From Io17-Chloro-G2 sp034420695 (lineage in GTDB: Bacteria > Chloroflexota > Dehalococcoidia > Lucifugimonadales > UBA3495): a stretch of 60,361 bases of DNA. Positions 50,092 through 58,921 of the stretch are shown here, piece after piece. The notes below the pieces were generated by a model that searched no databases, was not told where the DNA came from, and saw only the letters and a list, made by a program, of their open reading frames with translations. A program made the translations under genes and the position numbers. The DNA is taken from contig DAOULB010000019.1 in assembly GCA_034420695.1 (NCBI GenBank), positions 1 to 60,361 of the forward strand, written 5' to 3'. Within the stretch, counting starts at the first letter, position 1. Each line of letters starts with the position of its first letter.

Positions 50092-51105
50092 CTAAGCTTG
50101 AACAGCGGAGTGCTCCATGGGCAGCCCTAAAGGCAGAGCAAGCAGGAAGGCGGTGTAATGGTAAAGGTTGGGAGAGCACTGGCTCTCAACCGCTAGCTGG
50201 CCTCCGCACCTGGTTGCCAACGTTCTTCCAATATACAGGCCCAAGCCGGAACTGCTCTTCTCCTCTCGCCGGGCCAATTCCGGTGTCCATCCTCGATCGA
50301 ATATGTGCTGCAAGTATTGGGCGGGAATACCAGGGCCGTCATCCCAGACCCGAATGAAGAAATGGGTGGGGTTCTTGGTGATTTTCACCTCAATGTGGGC
50401 GTCGGCAAACCGGACTGCATTGTCCACAAGGTTGGCAACAATGTGCTCAATGGCGGAACTATCAGAGTTGACTAGGCCAAACTCCTCCGGTTCGGCCCAC
50501 CAGGTAATCTCCTTATTTGCCTCCGCGGCGATGTTGGCGTAGCGGTCAACTATCTTGCGTACCACCCCGGAAGGCTCGACGGGCTCCTGGGGCACTGAGC
50601 CGTTGGGTCCTGCCAAGTGGACCAACACCTGGATGTTGGACAGCATCAGCCGGAAGTTTGGCGTTTGGCGTTCTATCTCGTCCAGGAGTTCCACGACTCT
50701 GGCGTCCGGCTCAGGATCCGACCTTTCCAGAATGGCCCTGAGCTCCCGCTCCTTTCCTAAAACTGCCCGCATGGGTCTGCCCAAGTCGTGGTTGAATAGT
50801 TCGAAATACTGCTGAGTAACCTGGTCCCATCGGTAGGCGTCTTGACCGTTAAAGCCAGACAATTCCACCTTGGGGCCAAGGATTGAATGTAACAGGTATG
50901 AAACCGACACCAAGCTGAGCCCTAGGGCCAACAGAACAGCCCCCAAGTAAGCCATGGGTTCAATGCCCCAGAGCACATGGAAAGCCAGTGGGCCTAGAAA
51001 TGGCGATAGCATGAGGCCAAGCACCCCGGCCAAGGCCAGGACTCCGCCCAGTATCAATACTGCTTTCCTCAAATTGGTCCCGTCAAACCAGGCTGTTGGT
51101 GTCAT
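50092..51105 (-). CDS. Sensor histidine kinase
   Basis: 337 aa. Two N-terminal membrane helices with a short loop, then a dimerisation/His region YFELFNHDLGRPMRA (phospho-acceptor His), N box NLVDNAVRFA, G1 DDGPGIP, F box IFDRGWTPE and G2 SSGLGLYIGR. No large extracytoplasmic sensor, so it may sense through its membrane helices. It follows the response regulator by 6 bp. Confidence 0.93.
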   Translation of the reverse strand: MTPTAWFDGTNLRKAVLILGGVLALAGVLGLMLSPFLGPLAFHVLWGIEPMAYLGAVLLALGLSLVSVSYLLHSILGPKVELSGFNGQDAYRWDQVTQQYFELFNHDLGRPMRAVLGKERELRAILERSDPEPDARVVELLDEIERQTPNFRLMLSNIQVLVHLAGPNGSVPQEPVEPSGVVRKIVDRYANIAAEANKEITWWAEPEEFGLVNSDSSAIEHIVANLVDNAVRFADAHIEVKITKNPTHFFIRVWDDGPGIPAQYLQHIFDRGWTPELARREEKSSSGLGLYIGRTLATRCGGQLAVESQCSPNLYHYTAFLLALPLGLPMEHSAVQA

Positions 51106-51111
51106 TCGCCA

Positions 51112-52023
51112 CTAAGCGGGTGGGATCAGGCGGTAACCCTGGTCACGAACGTTGATAATCAGGTCCCCGGCGGCGAAACGGCGGCCCAGAGCGGTGCCCA
51201 GTGCGTCCTTAATCTCCCGTATTCGCACCCTTAAAGAGGCCCTCCTGTCGTCACCCTCGGAAAAGCGCTCCAACCTGGCAAAAGGTACCAACTCTCCCGG
51301 GCTCCTGTACCAAGTCGACGCCAGTTCCCGGAGGATTTCGAACTTTATCCCCTGGATTTCGTCAACGGGGACAGCCGCCCCGTCCAAGTTGACATACACA
51401 ACCTTGACCCTGGGATCCAAGGTAATCTGCCTGCCCAAGGCGATGGTATCCGGCGCTGCTCCGATCAACCGTCGAAATCTCAGCACCACCTCTTCCGGGC
51501 TGGCCAGCTTGTCGATGAAGTCCACCGGGGCGTCCCGCCGGAAGGCTCCCGAAACGGCAATATCCCTATCCGGGCCTTGGACGTACTGGGTGAACATGAG
51601 CACCGGCAGGCCAGGGTGGAGTTCTACAATCTTGTTCAGGATGTTCAGCCCCAAGAACCGCTCTTCCCGCTCTTCCCCAAATCTGACATCCAACAAAACG
51701 GCGTCGGGATGGTGTTCCCCGATGGCATACAAGGCCTCGTCTTCAAACTCCTCACCCACGGCCCAACGGGTAGTTGCCTTCACCACCACAGGCTGCCATC
51801 CTTCCTGTTCCAGCCGACGCAGCACCGAGGCGACAATGGGGGACTCCCATTCGTCGTCCACTACGAGTATTTTGTATCCATGATTGTTGGACTTCACCGG
51901 AAAATCCAATGTCGGCGCGCTACTGGTCTGCGCTAAGGGTTTTAGCCCACTGTAAAGCTCTCGTCCGGGGATCAATTGAATCGCTGGACTATAACTTATA
52001 CCCTGCGTCCGAACAGTGCTCAT
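51112..52023 (-). CDS. Response regulator with C-terminal winged helix
   Basis: About 303 aa from ATG 52023. Receiver domain (YKILVVDDEWESP, phospho-Asp in AVLLDVRFGEE, Thr/Ser region MFTQYVQG, Lys in DFIDKLASPEE) then an OmpR-like DNA-binding half (LRELASTWYRSPGELV, RVRIREIKDALG, RDQGYRLIPP). An N-terminal stretch of about 50 residues precedes the receiver. Pairs with the kinase downstream. Confidence 0.88.
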   Translation of the reverse strand: MSTVRTQGISYSPAIQLIPGRELYSGLKPLAQTSSAPTLDFPVKSNNHGYKILVVDDEWESPIVASVLRRLEQEGWQPVVVKATTRWAVGEEFEDEALYAIGEHHPDAVLLDVRFGEEREERFLGLNILNKIVELHPGLPVLMFTQYVQGPDRDIAVSGAFRRDAPVDFIDKLASPEEVVLRFRRLIGAAPDTIALGRQITLDPRVKVVYVNLDGAAVPVDEIQGIKFEILRELASTWYRSPGELVPFARLERFSEGDDRRASLRVRIREIKDALGTALGRRFAAGDLIINVRDQGYRLIPPA

Positions 52024-52132
52024 CCCGAGGTAATCCATTAGCCTCAAACAACATTTTACCAAAGAAAGGCACGCCGGGTTATGGGAGGGTGACTAGGGAA
52101 ACCGGCAAAGAACACGACAGGAAGATATGCTT

Positions 52133-52148
52133 GCGTTAACGCTATAAT
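52133..52148 (+). promoter_or_regulatory. Palindrome and -10 upstream of the PII gene
   Basis: GCGTTAACGC (52133-52142, perfect palindrome) abuts TATAAT (52143-52148), about 50 bp before the ATG. A site overlapping the -10 could be an operator. Confidence 0.45.
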
Positions 52149-52197
52149 TAGGAACAAGAAAATCAGCCAGGCTAGGCGCAAGGGAGAAGGTGTAGTA

Positions 52198-52542
52198 ATG
52201 AACAAAGTCGAAGCAATCATCCGGCCGGAGAGGCTGGACATTGTCAAAAACGCTTTGGCCGACGCCGGCCTTGTGGGTATCAATGTTGTCCAAGTTACTG
52301 GGCGCGGGGCACAACGAGGTATCATCGCCGCCGGGCCGAGGGGCGTTGGTAACTACACGGTGGACATGCTTCCCAAGGCGAAACTGGAACTGGTGGTCAG
52401 CGATGAAAACACCCAGATGGCCATTGACACCATCATCGACGCCGCCAGGACCGGTGCCATCGGGGATGGGAAGATTTTCGTCACTCCCGTTGCCAATGCG
52501 ATCAGGGTTCGCACTGGGGAAGAGGGAGACCAAGCCCTCTAA
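52198..52542 (+). CDS. PII-family signal protein with atypical T-loop
   Basis: 114 aa. MNKVEAIIRPERLDIVKNAL and the C-terminal GDGKIFVTPVANAIRVRTGEEG are PII hallmarks. The T-loop reads GRGAQRGIIAAGPRGVGNYTVD and lacks the uridylylated Tyr of the E. coli type, so regulation by uridylylation is unlikely. No amtB is adjacent. Confidence 0.9.
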   Translation: MNKVEAIIRPERLDIVKNALADAGLVGINVVQVTGRGAQRGIIAAGPRGVGNYTVDMLPKAKLELVVSDENTQMAIDTIIDAARTGAIGDGKIFVTPVANAIRVRTGEEGDQAL

Positions 52543-52674
52543 GGCAATCCTGCTGGATCCTCCATTTACTGGTGGGTTGGCGGAAGCGGGACCCTGCAAG
52601 GCTAACTGTCTAGCCTGAAGGGAGGAATTCTCCTCGACATCAGAGCCTGAGATACCCAGTCGCGAGGTTCTTTA

Positions 52675-54972
52675 TCAGCCGATGCCCAGGGAGTTCAGGG
52701 CATCCACACTTTCCGCGGAAAGCCGCAATCCCTGCTGCAATCCCGCTTGGTACATCTGGCTCAATGCCCGTAAAAGATGGGCAGGCGGCTGCATCCCCTC
52801 CGACAGGTGCTGGCACAACTCCGGCAAGGTGTTGTGGGGTTGATCAACCGTCCAGTAGAAGGACGTGAGCCACGCCAATTGCCTCTCATCGTTCGGAGGA
52901 GGGATATCGCCAAGGTCCAGCAGGCCATTGGTCACCTTGGTGTACCGTAGAATGCCGGCCTGGTCCTGTGAGTCTCTGCCGTAATAGCGGCGGCGCCGCA
53001 GGTCTACGACTCGGCGGTTGTATTCCTCCTCGCCGTAAATGTTCCTTGGCACCCACTCCCGCCGGAGGTCTACAATCTCTTCTCCTTCGGCGTTCACTAT
53101 AGCAACGCCAATCTCCGCTCCCATCACCGCGTCGTATTCGAACACTACTGCGTCCCGCAACAAGGCTTCCTGCAGCATGAGCGTCAGACCACGGGGTATT
53201 TTCTTGTAGTTTGGCCCACTGGCCTCGGCATTGGTTTCTGCTCCCACGCCTCCCGTATTGAATACATAGTACCGCTGGGGCATGCCCCCCAAGGCCATGC
53301 GCTGCAGAATGTAGTGAAGCAGGTTGGCGTTCTCGTCTTCCAAGCCAATGATGAAGGGATCGGAAAAATACTCCACGTAAGGCCGCCCGATGGCGCCAAT
53401 GGCCGCCCCCATCTGCACGGCCTCGCCGTACATCAATACCCGGACGTACTGTTCCAGACCCAGCCGGCGCAGGGGGGGGATCACGGTGTTTTCCCGCATC
53501 ACCGCCTGCCAGAACACCCGGTCCATGTATTGCATGGGAACATGCACCGACTCTTCAATATGGCCACCAGTTATTGACCCGAGCAGGTGCTGGCTTTCCT
53601 TTCGGGCCAGCAGCCCCGTCCGGGAGAGAATCATCCGCATGTTTCGGACCGGGTTCTCCATGTAGTTTGGAGTCCAGTCTCCGGTGTTGATTGGCACGTT
53701 CTCCAAGGTCTCATTGTTGTTGGGTGAATCAGGAGTACCCCGAAGGACGTCGAATGTAATGGGGTCGTCTTCCCGATTCAGTCCGAAGGGAACGGCGTAG
53801 AAGTTGTTCTCGGTGCCGTCTATGCCGTGGGTAATCCTGACCCGGTGCCCCCCCCTCGTGGTCTCAATTGGCTGCTCCAAGGGCTGGAGTAGCACTATGT
53901 CGTCGTTCATAGGGTAGATGCCCTCTTGGGGGTCATCGCCCAGCTTGAGTATCCCGGACAATTCACTGTTGACCAGTTCTATGTTGATGGTCAGAGTGCT
54001 CTTGCCGTGAAGGGAAGGCCCGACGGTTACCAGGGCCGTGTTGGTCAGTTCGCCACTCAGGGTGCGGACCCGTCCAACGCTTAAGGCCGCCTGGATTGCC
54101 AGTCCGTTGGACTGTTTCACCAAGAACATTGCGATTGACAGTGGGCCCATCTTGTGCTCGCCCACATAGTCAAATCCAAGGTGAAGGGAAAGACCCTTGG
54201 TGGGAGCTTTAAACACCAGTTGGGTAAGCCCCGCGCCCCTGATTCTTCCCTTCAAATCCTCCGGCAATCCCAGATCTTCCAGCCAGTTAGGTATGGAAAC
54301 TTCCAGAATGTCGGGAGGGCTGGCTAGCTGGTCCTCAGGCAGTTCGAAGGTCAAATTGCGCCACATCAGCGGGGCTTGCAAGTATTTGTCCCCAAACAAC
54401 AACTGCCTGGCGTGAAACGACCGCCCTGGGGCGTCCCCGATCTGGCGGTCGCTTTGGACAATCGCTTGCCCCGAAGCAAAGTGCTGCTGCATCTGCCGGT
54501 TGATGGCCTCCAGGACCCCGGTGAACAGCCACTGATTTTCCACGCTAAAAGCCAGGGCGTCGCGATTCTTCTCAAAGCCGTCGATGAAATATTGGGTTAG
54601 GTCGGGCCGCCGGGCTACTCCCAATTGACTGAAGAAGGCCAGACCGCCGTTGTCCAAGCGCACCACGGCTTCAGGCCAGACGCGGCTGGCGGCCCGACCT
54701 TGGGCGTTAGCTTCCTGGGCTTCCTGTTCCAGCGCGGTTGCCTCGTCTAGAATCCTAGCCTGTTGCTCGGCAGAGAGGTCTTGGAAGACCGGCATCCGGT
54801 CAATTAGCCACTGGTTGGGCGGATTGAAGTATTCGCTCCCGGGCTGGTGGCCCCTGTGGGCAATTGACACCAGTTCGTCAAGAGCGGCGGCAAAGGTGGC
54901 GTCCTGACGGGGACCGCTCAGCGGGGATGGGTTGTGGCCTTCGCCCGAATGTTCGGAAGATTGTTGGGCCAA
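52675..54972 (-). CDS. Divergent ATP-type PEPCK-like protein
   Basis: 765 aa. The middle third resembles ATP-dependent PEP carboxykinase: GEHKMGPLSI (PckA GEMKKG), P-loop VGPSLHGKST near residues 318-325, LGDD at 345-347 followed by an MNDDI acidic pair, and ETLENVPI (PckA LLENV). The N-terminal 220 residues and the last 280 residues are not PEPCK-like, and the usual FGLSGTGKTT is altered to SLHGKST, so activity may differ. The N terminus is Ser/Gly-rich and has no signal. Function not assigned. Confidence 0.65.
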   Translation of the reverse strand: MAQQSSEHSGEGHNPSPLSGPRQDATFAAALDELVSIAHRGHQPGSEYFNPPNQWLIDRMPVFQDLSAEQQARILDEATALEQEAQEANAQGRAASRVWPEAVVRLDNGGLAFFSQLGVARRPDLTQYFIDGFEKNRDALAFSVENQWLFTGVLEAINRQMQQHFASGQAIVQSDRQIGDAPGRSFHARQLLFGDKYLQAPLMWRNLTFELPEDQLASPPDILEVSIPNWLEDLGLPEDLKGRIRGAGLTQLVFKAPTKGLSLHLGFDYVGEHKMGPLSIAMFLVKQSNGLAIQAALSVGRVRTLSGELTNTALVTVGPSLHGKSTLTINIELVNSELSGILKLGDDPQEGIYPMNDDIVLLQPLEQPIETTRGGHRVRITHGIDGTENNFYAVPFGLNREDDPITFDVLRGTPDSPNNNETLENVPINTGDWTPNYMENPVRNMRMILSRTGLLARKESQHLLGSITGGHIEESVHVPMQYMDRVFWQAVMRENTVIPPLRRLGLEQYVRVLMYGEAVQMGAAIGAIGRPYVEYFSDPFIIGLEDENANLLHYILQRMALGGMPQRYYVFNTGGVGAETNAEASGPNYKKIPRGLTLMLQEALLRDAVVFEYDAVMGAEIGVAIVNAEGEEIVDLRREWVPRNIYGEEEYNRRVVDLRRRRYYGRDSQDQAGILRYTKVTNGLLDLGDIPPPNDERQLAWLTSFYWTVDQPHNTLPELCQHLSEGMQPPAHLLRALSQMYQAGLQQGLRLSAESVDALNSLGIG

Positions 54973-55049
54973 GTGCGCCCCCCTCTGTTGGAGTTTTGGG
55001 TTCTAGAGGCCTGCCGAGCCTAGCGGCCAAGCGTGTGCGGTAGGCGTTA

Positions 55050-55078
55050 ATGCTACTTTGTTCCGGCAATAGTGTCAA
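55050..55078 (-). promoter_or_regulatory. Promoter of the PEPCK-like gene
   Basis: Minus strand: -35 TTGACA (55078-55073), 17-bp spacer, -10 TAGCAT (55055-55050), about 78 bp upstream of the start. Confidence 0.6.
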
Positions 55079-55182
55079 AGAACTTTCAGGCGGAGTCGGT
55101 GCCGCGAAAAGGCCGCCGGTAGCGGCGGCCCAAGTCTGTTCTTGATTCGGTTGGAAGCTTATTAAGTTTGCTGCGCTGATTG

Positions 55183-55258
55183 TGGCGACCCGGATGGGAT
55201 TTGAACCCACGATCTCTGGCGTGACAGGCCAGTATGTTAACCGCTACACCACCGGGCC
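55183..55258 (-). tRNA. tRNA-Asp (GTC)
   Basis: 76 nt including an encoded CCA (55185-55183). Seven-pair acceptor stem GGCCCGG/CCGGGTC with one G-U, anticodon stem CTGGC/GCCAG around loop CTGTCAC (anticodon GTC at 55225-55223) and T-loop GGTTCAAATCC. Discriminator G. Confidence 0.96.
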
Positions 55259-55291
55259 GTTTCTCGGAAAGGGAACTCACTCCCTGTTTCG

Positions 55292-55320
55292 AGTCTATGT
55301 CCATAGCGGTTTCCTGTCAA
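55292..55320 (-). promoter_or_regulatory. Promoter of tRNA-Asp
   Basis: Minus strand: -35 TTGACA (55320-55315), 17-bp spacer, -10 TAGACT (55297-55292), about 34 bp from the mature 5' end. 55259-55524 holds nothing else evident. Confidence 0.6.
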
Positions 55321-55524
55321 GGAAGGAACGGACGGGAAAGGGGTCTTAGCTCAATGATGCTTCCGTTCTTTTGGCAGTAGCGATGGGATAGGATGAGGCA
55401 CCAGCATCACGGAGTTGCAAGGGTACAGGTGTGAAGGGGCAGCCGTTCCATTCCGTACTTGCCAATTGGGACCAAGAAAGGGGGGCACAGGGCATCTTCT
55501 CAGAGTGGATGGGCCACCTCGTGC

Positions 55525-56616
55525 CTACTCGTATTTGATGATGCTACGAGCCACGTCGCCGCGGTCAAGCAGGTCGAACGCTGTGTTGATTTCCTCCAAG
55601 GCGAAGGTGCGGCTGATAAGCTCATCGAGTTTGAGCTTGCCAGCCATGTAGAGGTCTACCAGCATCGGCATATCGGCCCTGGGATAGCAGGAACCGTAGG
55701 TGCATCCCATCAGCACCCGGTCCTGGTGAAGAAAGTCGGGGTCGATTGTCAGTTCCGCTCCCGTCGGAGCCACTCCCACCGCTACTGTAACACCACCTCT
55801 TTTGGTGGTGTGCAGTGCCTGGTTGATGGCCAAGGTGGACCCTATAACTTCGAAGGCGTAGTCGGCCATCGCCCCGGACGTTATCTCATCCACCGCTTCC
55901 ATTACGTCCTGGGTTGAAGCATTAACCAGGTGGGTTGCGCCAAACTGCAGCGAGTGCTCCAGCTTGGCGCCGTGAATGTCCACGGCGACGATTATCTCCG
56001 CTCCAGCCAAGGCTGCGCCCTGTATCACGTTCAGGCCCACGCCGCCAGCCCCTATGACCACGACACGGCTGCCGGGCTGGACCTTGGCCGTGTGGATCGC
56101 CGCCCCTACGCCCGTGGGGACACCGCAGCCTATCAGGGCGATCTTGTCCAAAGGAGCGTCTTCCCGCACCAAGACAAGGCTGTCTTCCGGTACCACGGCA
56201 TACTCCCCAAAGGTTGAGAGGCCGTTGAAGTGGCTGATCTCCTGGTCGCCGGTCCGCAACCTCTTGGTGCCGTCCAGCAGGTTCCCCCGCAGGTTGTAGC
56301 GTACTTGGCAAAGGTTTTGCCGTCCATTGATGCAGTAGCTGCAGCGGCCACACGACGGGACGAAGGACAGGACAACGTGGTCTCCTGGTCTAGCGTAGTT
56401 TACGCCCTGACCGATTTCTTCGACCGTGCCTGAGCCTTCGTGTCCCAAGACCACGGGCATGGGGTGCTGACGGTCACCCTTGATGTAGTGAAGGTCGCTA
56501 TGGCAGACACCGCTGGCCGCCAGCTTGATCAATACCTCTCCGGTCCTGGGGCCGTCCAAGTGGAGGTCTTCTACAGCCAGCGGCTTGTGGGGTTCATACA
56601 GTACGGCAGCCTTCAT
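55525..56616 (-). CDS. Zinc-dependent alcohol dehydrogenase
   Basis: 363 aa MDR-type enzyme. Catalytic zinc ligands Cys in SGVCHSDLHY, His in LGHEGSGTVEEIG; structural zinc Cys cluster SCGRCSYCINGRQNLC. NAD site VIGAGGVGLNVIQGA. It is like class-III/Zn-type ADHs for primary alcohols or formaldehyde conjugates; glutathione or mycothiol dependence not determined. Confidence 0.93.
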   Translation of the reverse strand: MKAAVLYEPHKPLAVEDLHLDGPRTGEVLIKLAASGVCHSDLHYIKGDRQHPMPVVLGHEGSGTVEEIGQGVNYARPGDHVVLSFVPSCGRCSYCINGRQNLCQVRYNLRGNLLDGTKRLRTGDQEISHFNGLSTFGEYAVVPEDSLVLVREDAPLDKIALIGCGVPTGVGAAIHTAKVQPGSRVVVIGAGGVGLNVIQGAALAGAEIIVAVDIHGAKLEHSLQFGATHLVNASTQDVMEAVDEITSGAMADYAFEVIGSTLAINQALHTTKRGGVTVAVGVAPTGAELTIDPDFLHQDRVLMGCTYGSCYPRADMPMLVDLYMAGKLKLDELISRTFALEEINTAFDLLDRGDVARSIIKYE

Positions 56617-56684
56617 GAGAAGCCCCCGAGAGTGCGGCTAGGTCTTGGATGAACAACCGGGAGTGGATTTCGCCCGGCGGAAGA

Positions 56685-57386
56685 TTACCCGATGCAGAGC
56701 ATCCTGCCGCAGCTGCTGCAATGGACCGTCTGGCGCCCGCTGCGGACCTGCTGTTGTTGCTGGGTTGGCAGGGACATCTGGCATCCTTGGCAGAGGCCCC
56801 TCATGACTTTGGCAATTGCAGTGCCGCTTTTGGCCTTGCGCAACACTTCGTACTTTTGCACTGCCACCGGTTCAAAGGTGGAAGCCAGTTGGTTGCGCTG
56901 CGCTTGGAGCTCTTCTTCACGGGCTGCCAATTCCGCAACCTGTTCGGTCAACTGGGCGCTACGGTTTTCCCACCTGGACTGCTGTTCTGCAATCTGCTCT
57001 TCCAGTTGCTGGCACCGGTTCCGGTGTTCCTCCGCTCTAAGGGATAGTTCCAGTAGCCTGGTCTCGTGGTCCTGCAGCAAGTTGCGCAGGTTGTTGGCTT
57101 CACGCTCCACGGTTTCCAGGTCCCGTGGGTTAACCACTTCGCCACCGTAGAGCTGGCGGTCCAACTCCTCAGACCGCTCGCGGTGTGTCTCCCCTTGCTG
57201 TTGCTGTTCACGGTGCTGCTGACGCACCGCTTCCAAGCTTTCCCGCTCCGCCTCCAAGCTTTGTTGCAAGGGTCCAGATGTGACGCCAGCCTCCAACTCC
57301 GCTTCGGCTTTCGCCTTGTCGAGCCTGATTTGGTCCAAGGCCAAGTCGACTTCTTGGAGGGATAAAAGCTGTGAAGCGGTGGTCAT
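56685..57386 (-). CDS. CT398-like coiled-coil zinc-ribbon protein
   Basis: 233 aa. A long coiled coil (residues about 5-175, Gln/Glu-rich) followed by a C4 zinc ribbon: CQGCQMSLP and CSSCGRMLC. The family (DUF164/CT398) is linked to RNA polymerase and secretion in Chlamydia but is not well understood elsewhere. It lies 68 bp upstream of the ADH gene's start on the same strand. Confidence 0.88.
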   Translation of the reverse strand: MTTASQLLSLQEVDLALDQIRLDKAKAEAELEAGVTSGPLQQSLEAERESLEAVRQQHREQQQQGETHRERSEELDRQLYGGEVVNPRDLETVEREANNLRNLLQDHETRLLELSLRAEEHRNRCQQLEEQIAEQQSRWENRSAQLTEQVAELAAREEELQAQRNQLASTFEPVAVQKYEVLRKAKSGTAIAKVMRGLCQGCQMSLPTQQQQQVRSGRQTVHCSSCGRMLCIG

Positions 57387-57580
57387 AGGAGATTCCCTTG
57401 CGTTGGCTCAATGCCGCCGGGATTGGGGGCCGCCTCCGATTCTAGGAACCGCTTCCCTCCTTGTCAACATGTTCCACAAGTGAGACACCTGAGGAGTCCT
57501 GGCATCCCAATCGGCGCAAGGGCAGCGGGGATTCCGTCCCGGCGGCTGTGGGAGTATATTTGATCGGCGGGGAGGACGTA

Positions 57581-58840
57581 GTGCGGATACTTCACTTTTC
57601 GGACCTTCACATCGGCGTTGAGAACTACGGGAGGGTGGACCCGGCAACGGGCCTTTCCACCCGGTTAACCGACTTCCTGCATTCCCTGGATCAAGTTGTC
57701 GAGTACGCCCTGTCGGAAGGCGTCGACCTGGTTATTCTGGCCGGAGACGCCTACAAGGGCCGGGACCCCAGCCAGACTCATCAACGGGAGTTCGCCGTCC
57801 GTTTGTCCAAGCTGACGGGCGCTGGCATACCTTGCTTCCTGCTGGTCGGCAACCACGACCTTCCCAGCGTGGTCAGCCGGGCGAATGCAGTGGAAATATT
57901 CCGGACCCTTCAAGTGCCCCACCTGACCGTGGGAGACTCTCTGCAGACCTACTTAGTGAGAACCAAGTCGGGCCCATTGCAGGTGCTGGCGGTGCCTTGG
58001 CCCAGGCGGAGCGGGATACTGACCCGGGAGGAGTCCCGAGGACTGTCGATCCTGGAAGTCCGGAATGCCATCGAGACACGGATGACGGAAGCCATCGAGC
58101 GACGGGTTGCCGAGCTGGACCCCGATGTGCCAGCGGTGCTGGCAGGCCACCTTTCGGTAAGCGGCGCAACCAACAGCAGCGAGCGGTCGATGATGCTGGG
58201 CCAAGACCACGTGCTGCTGGCGGGCAGCTTGGCCAAGCCCCAACTGGACTACGTGGCCTTGGGCCACATCCACAAGCACCAAGTGCTCCGGTGGGACCGC
58301 CCGCTGATGGCCTACTCCGGCAGTCTGCAGCGAGTGGACTTCAGCGAAGAGAACGACGACAAGGGCTTTTGCGTCGTGGACTTGGACCCGGCGGGAGCGC
58401 AGGGCGCCCGGTTGAAGGACTTCTCTTTTCACCCGCTGCAGGCCCGCCGGTTCCTGACTTTGGACGTTGCCGTGCGTGCCGGAGAGGGGGACCTAACCAA
58501 CCCAATCGACCCCACCGAGGCGGTGCTCAGAGAGATAGCCCGGAAGGACATAACCGATTCGGTGGTGCGGCTCCGGATCGAGGCGTCCCGGGAGGCCGAC
58601 GCCCACTTGAGGGAGGCCGAGATTCGACAGGCGCTGCGCCCGGCCCATTACATCGCCGCCATCAGCCGGGAGATAACCGGGGACGTGCGGCGGACCCGGC
58701 TCTCCGCCGACGCAGCGAACAGTCTTGAACCCATGCAGGCGCTGAGACTCTTCCTAGAGAGCAGGGGCACGGAGCAGCGGCGCTTGGAGAAAATAATGGC
58801 CCGGGCCGAAGAACTGCTGTCCGAAGAGGACTTGGCCTGA
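57581..58840 (+). CDS. SbcD/Mre11-like exonuclease
   Basis: About 419 aa from GTG 57581 (GGGGAGGA upstream), starting VRILHFSDLHIG. Metallophosphoesterase motifs: FSDLHIG, LAGDAYKG (usual GDxFD shifted to AYKG), VGNHD, AGHLSVSG and LGHIHKHQ. The C-terminal region (residues about 290-419) is capping domain. SbcC/Rad50 is not adjacent. Confidence 0.87.
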   Translation: MRILHFSDLHIGVENYGRVDPATGLSTRLTDFLHSLDQVVEYALSEGVDLVILAGDAYKGRDPSQTHQREFAVRLSKLTGAGIPCFLLVGNHDLPSVVSRANAVEIFRTLQVPHLTVGDSLQTYLVRTKSGPLQVLAVPWPRRSGILTREESRGLSILEVRNAIETRMTEAIERRVAELDPDVPAVLAGHLSVSGATNSSERSMMLGQDHVLLAGSLAKPQLDYVALGHIHKHQVLRWDRPLMAYSGSLQRVDFSEENDDKGFCVVDLDPAGAQGARLKDFSFHPLQARRFLTLDVAVRAGEGDLTNPIDPTEAVLREIARKDITDSVVRLRIEASREADAHLREAEIRQALRPAHYIAAISREITGDVRRTRLSADAANSLEPMQALRLFLESRGTEQRRLEKIMARAEELLSEEDLA

Positions 58841-58921
58841 GACGCTTCTGCTTATGCTGTCCGCCACTCACCCTGCGGGCTCCCTCCGGGACAAGGACTT
58901 GGCGTAGGGGTAAGGCAATGG

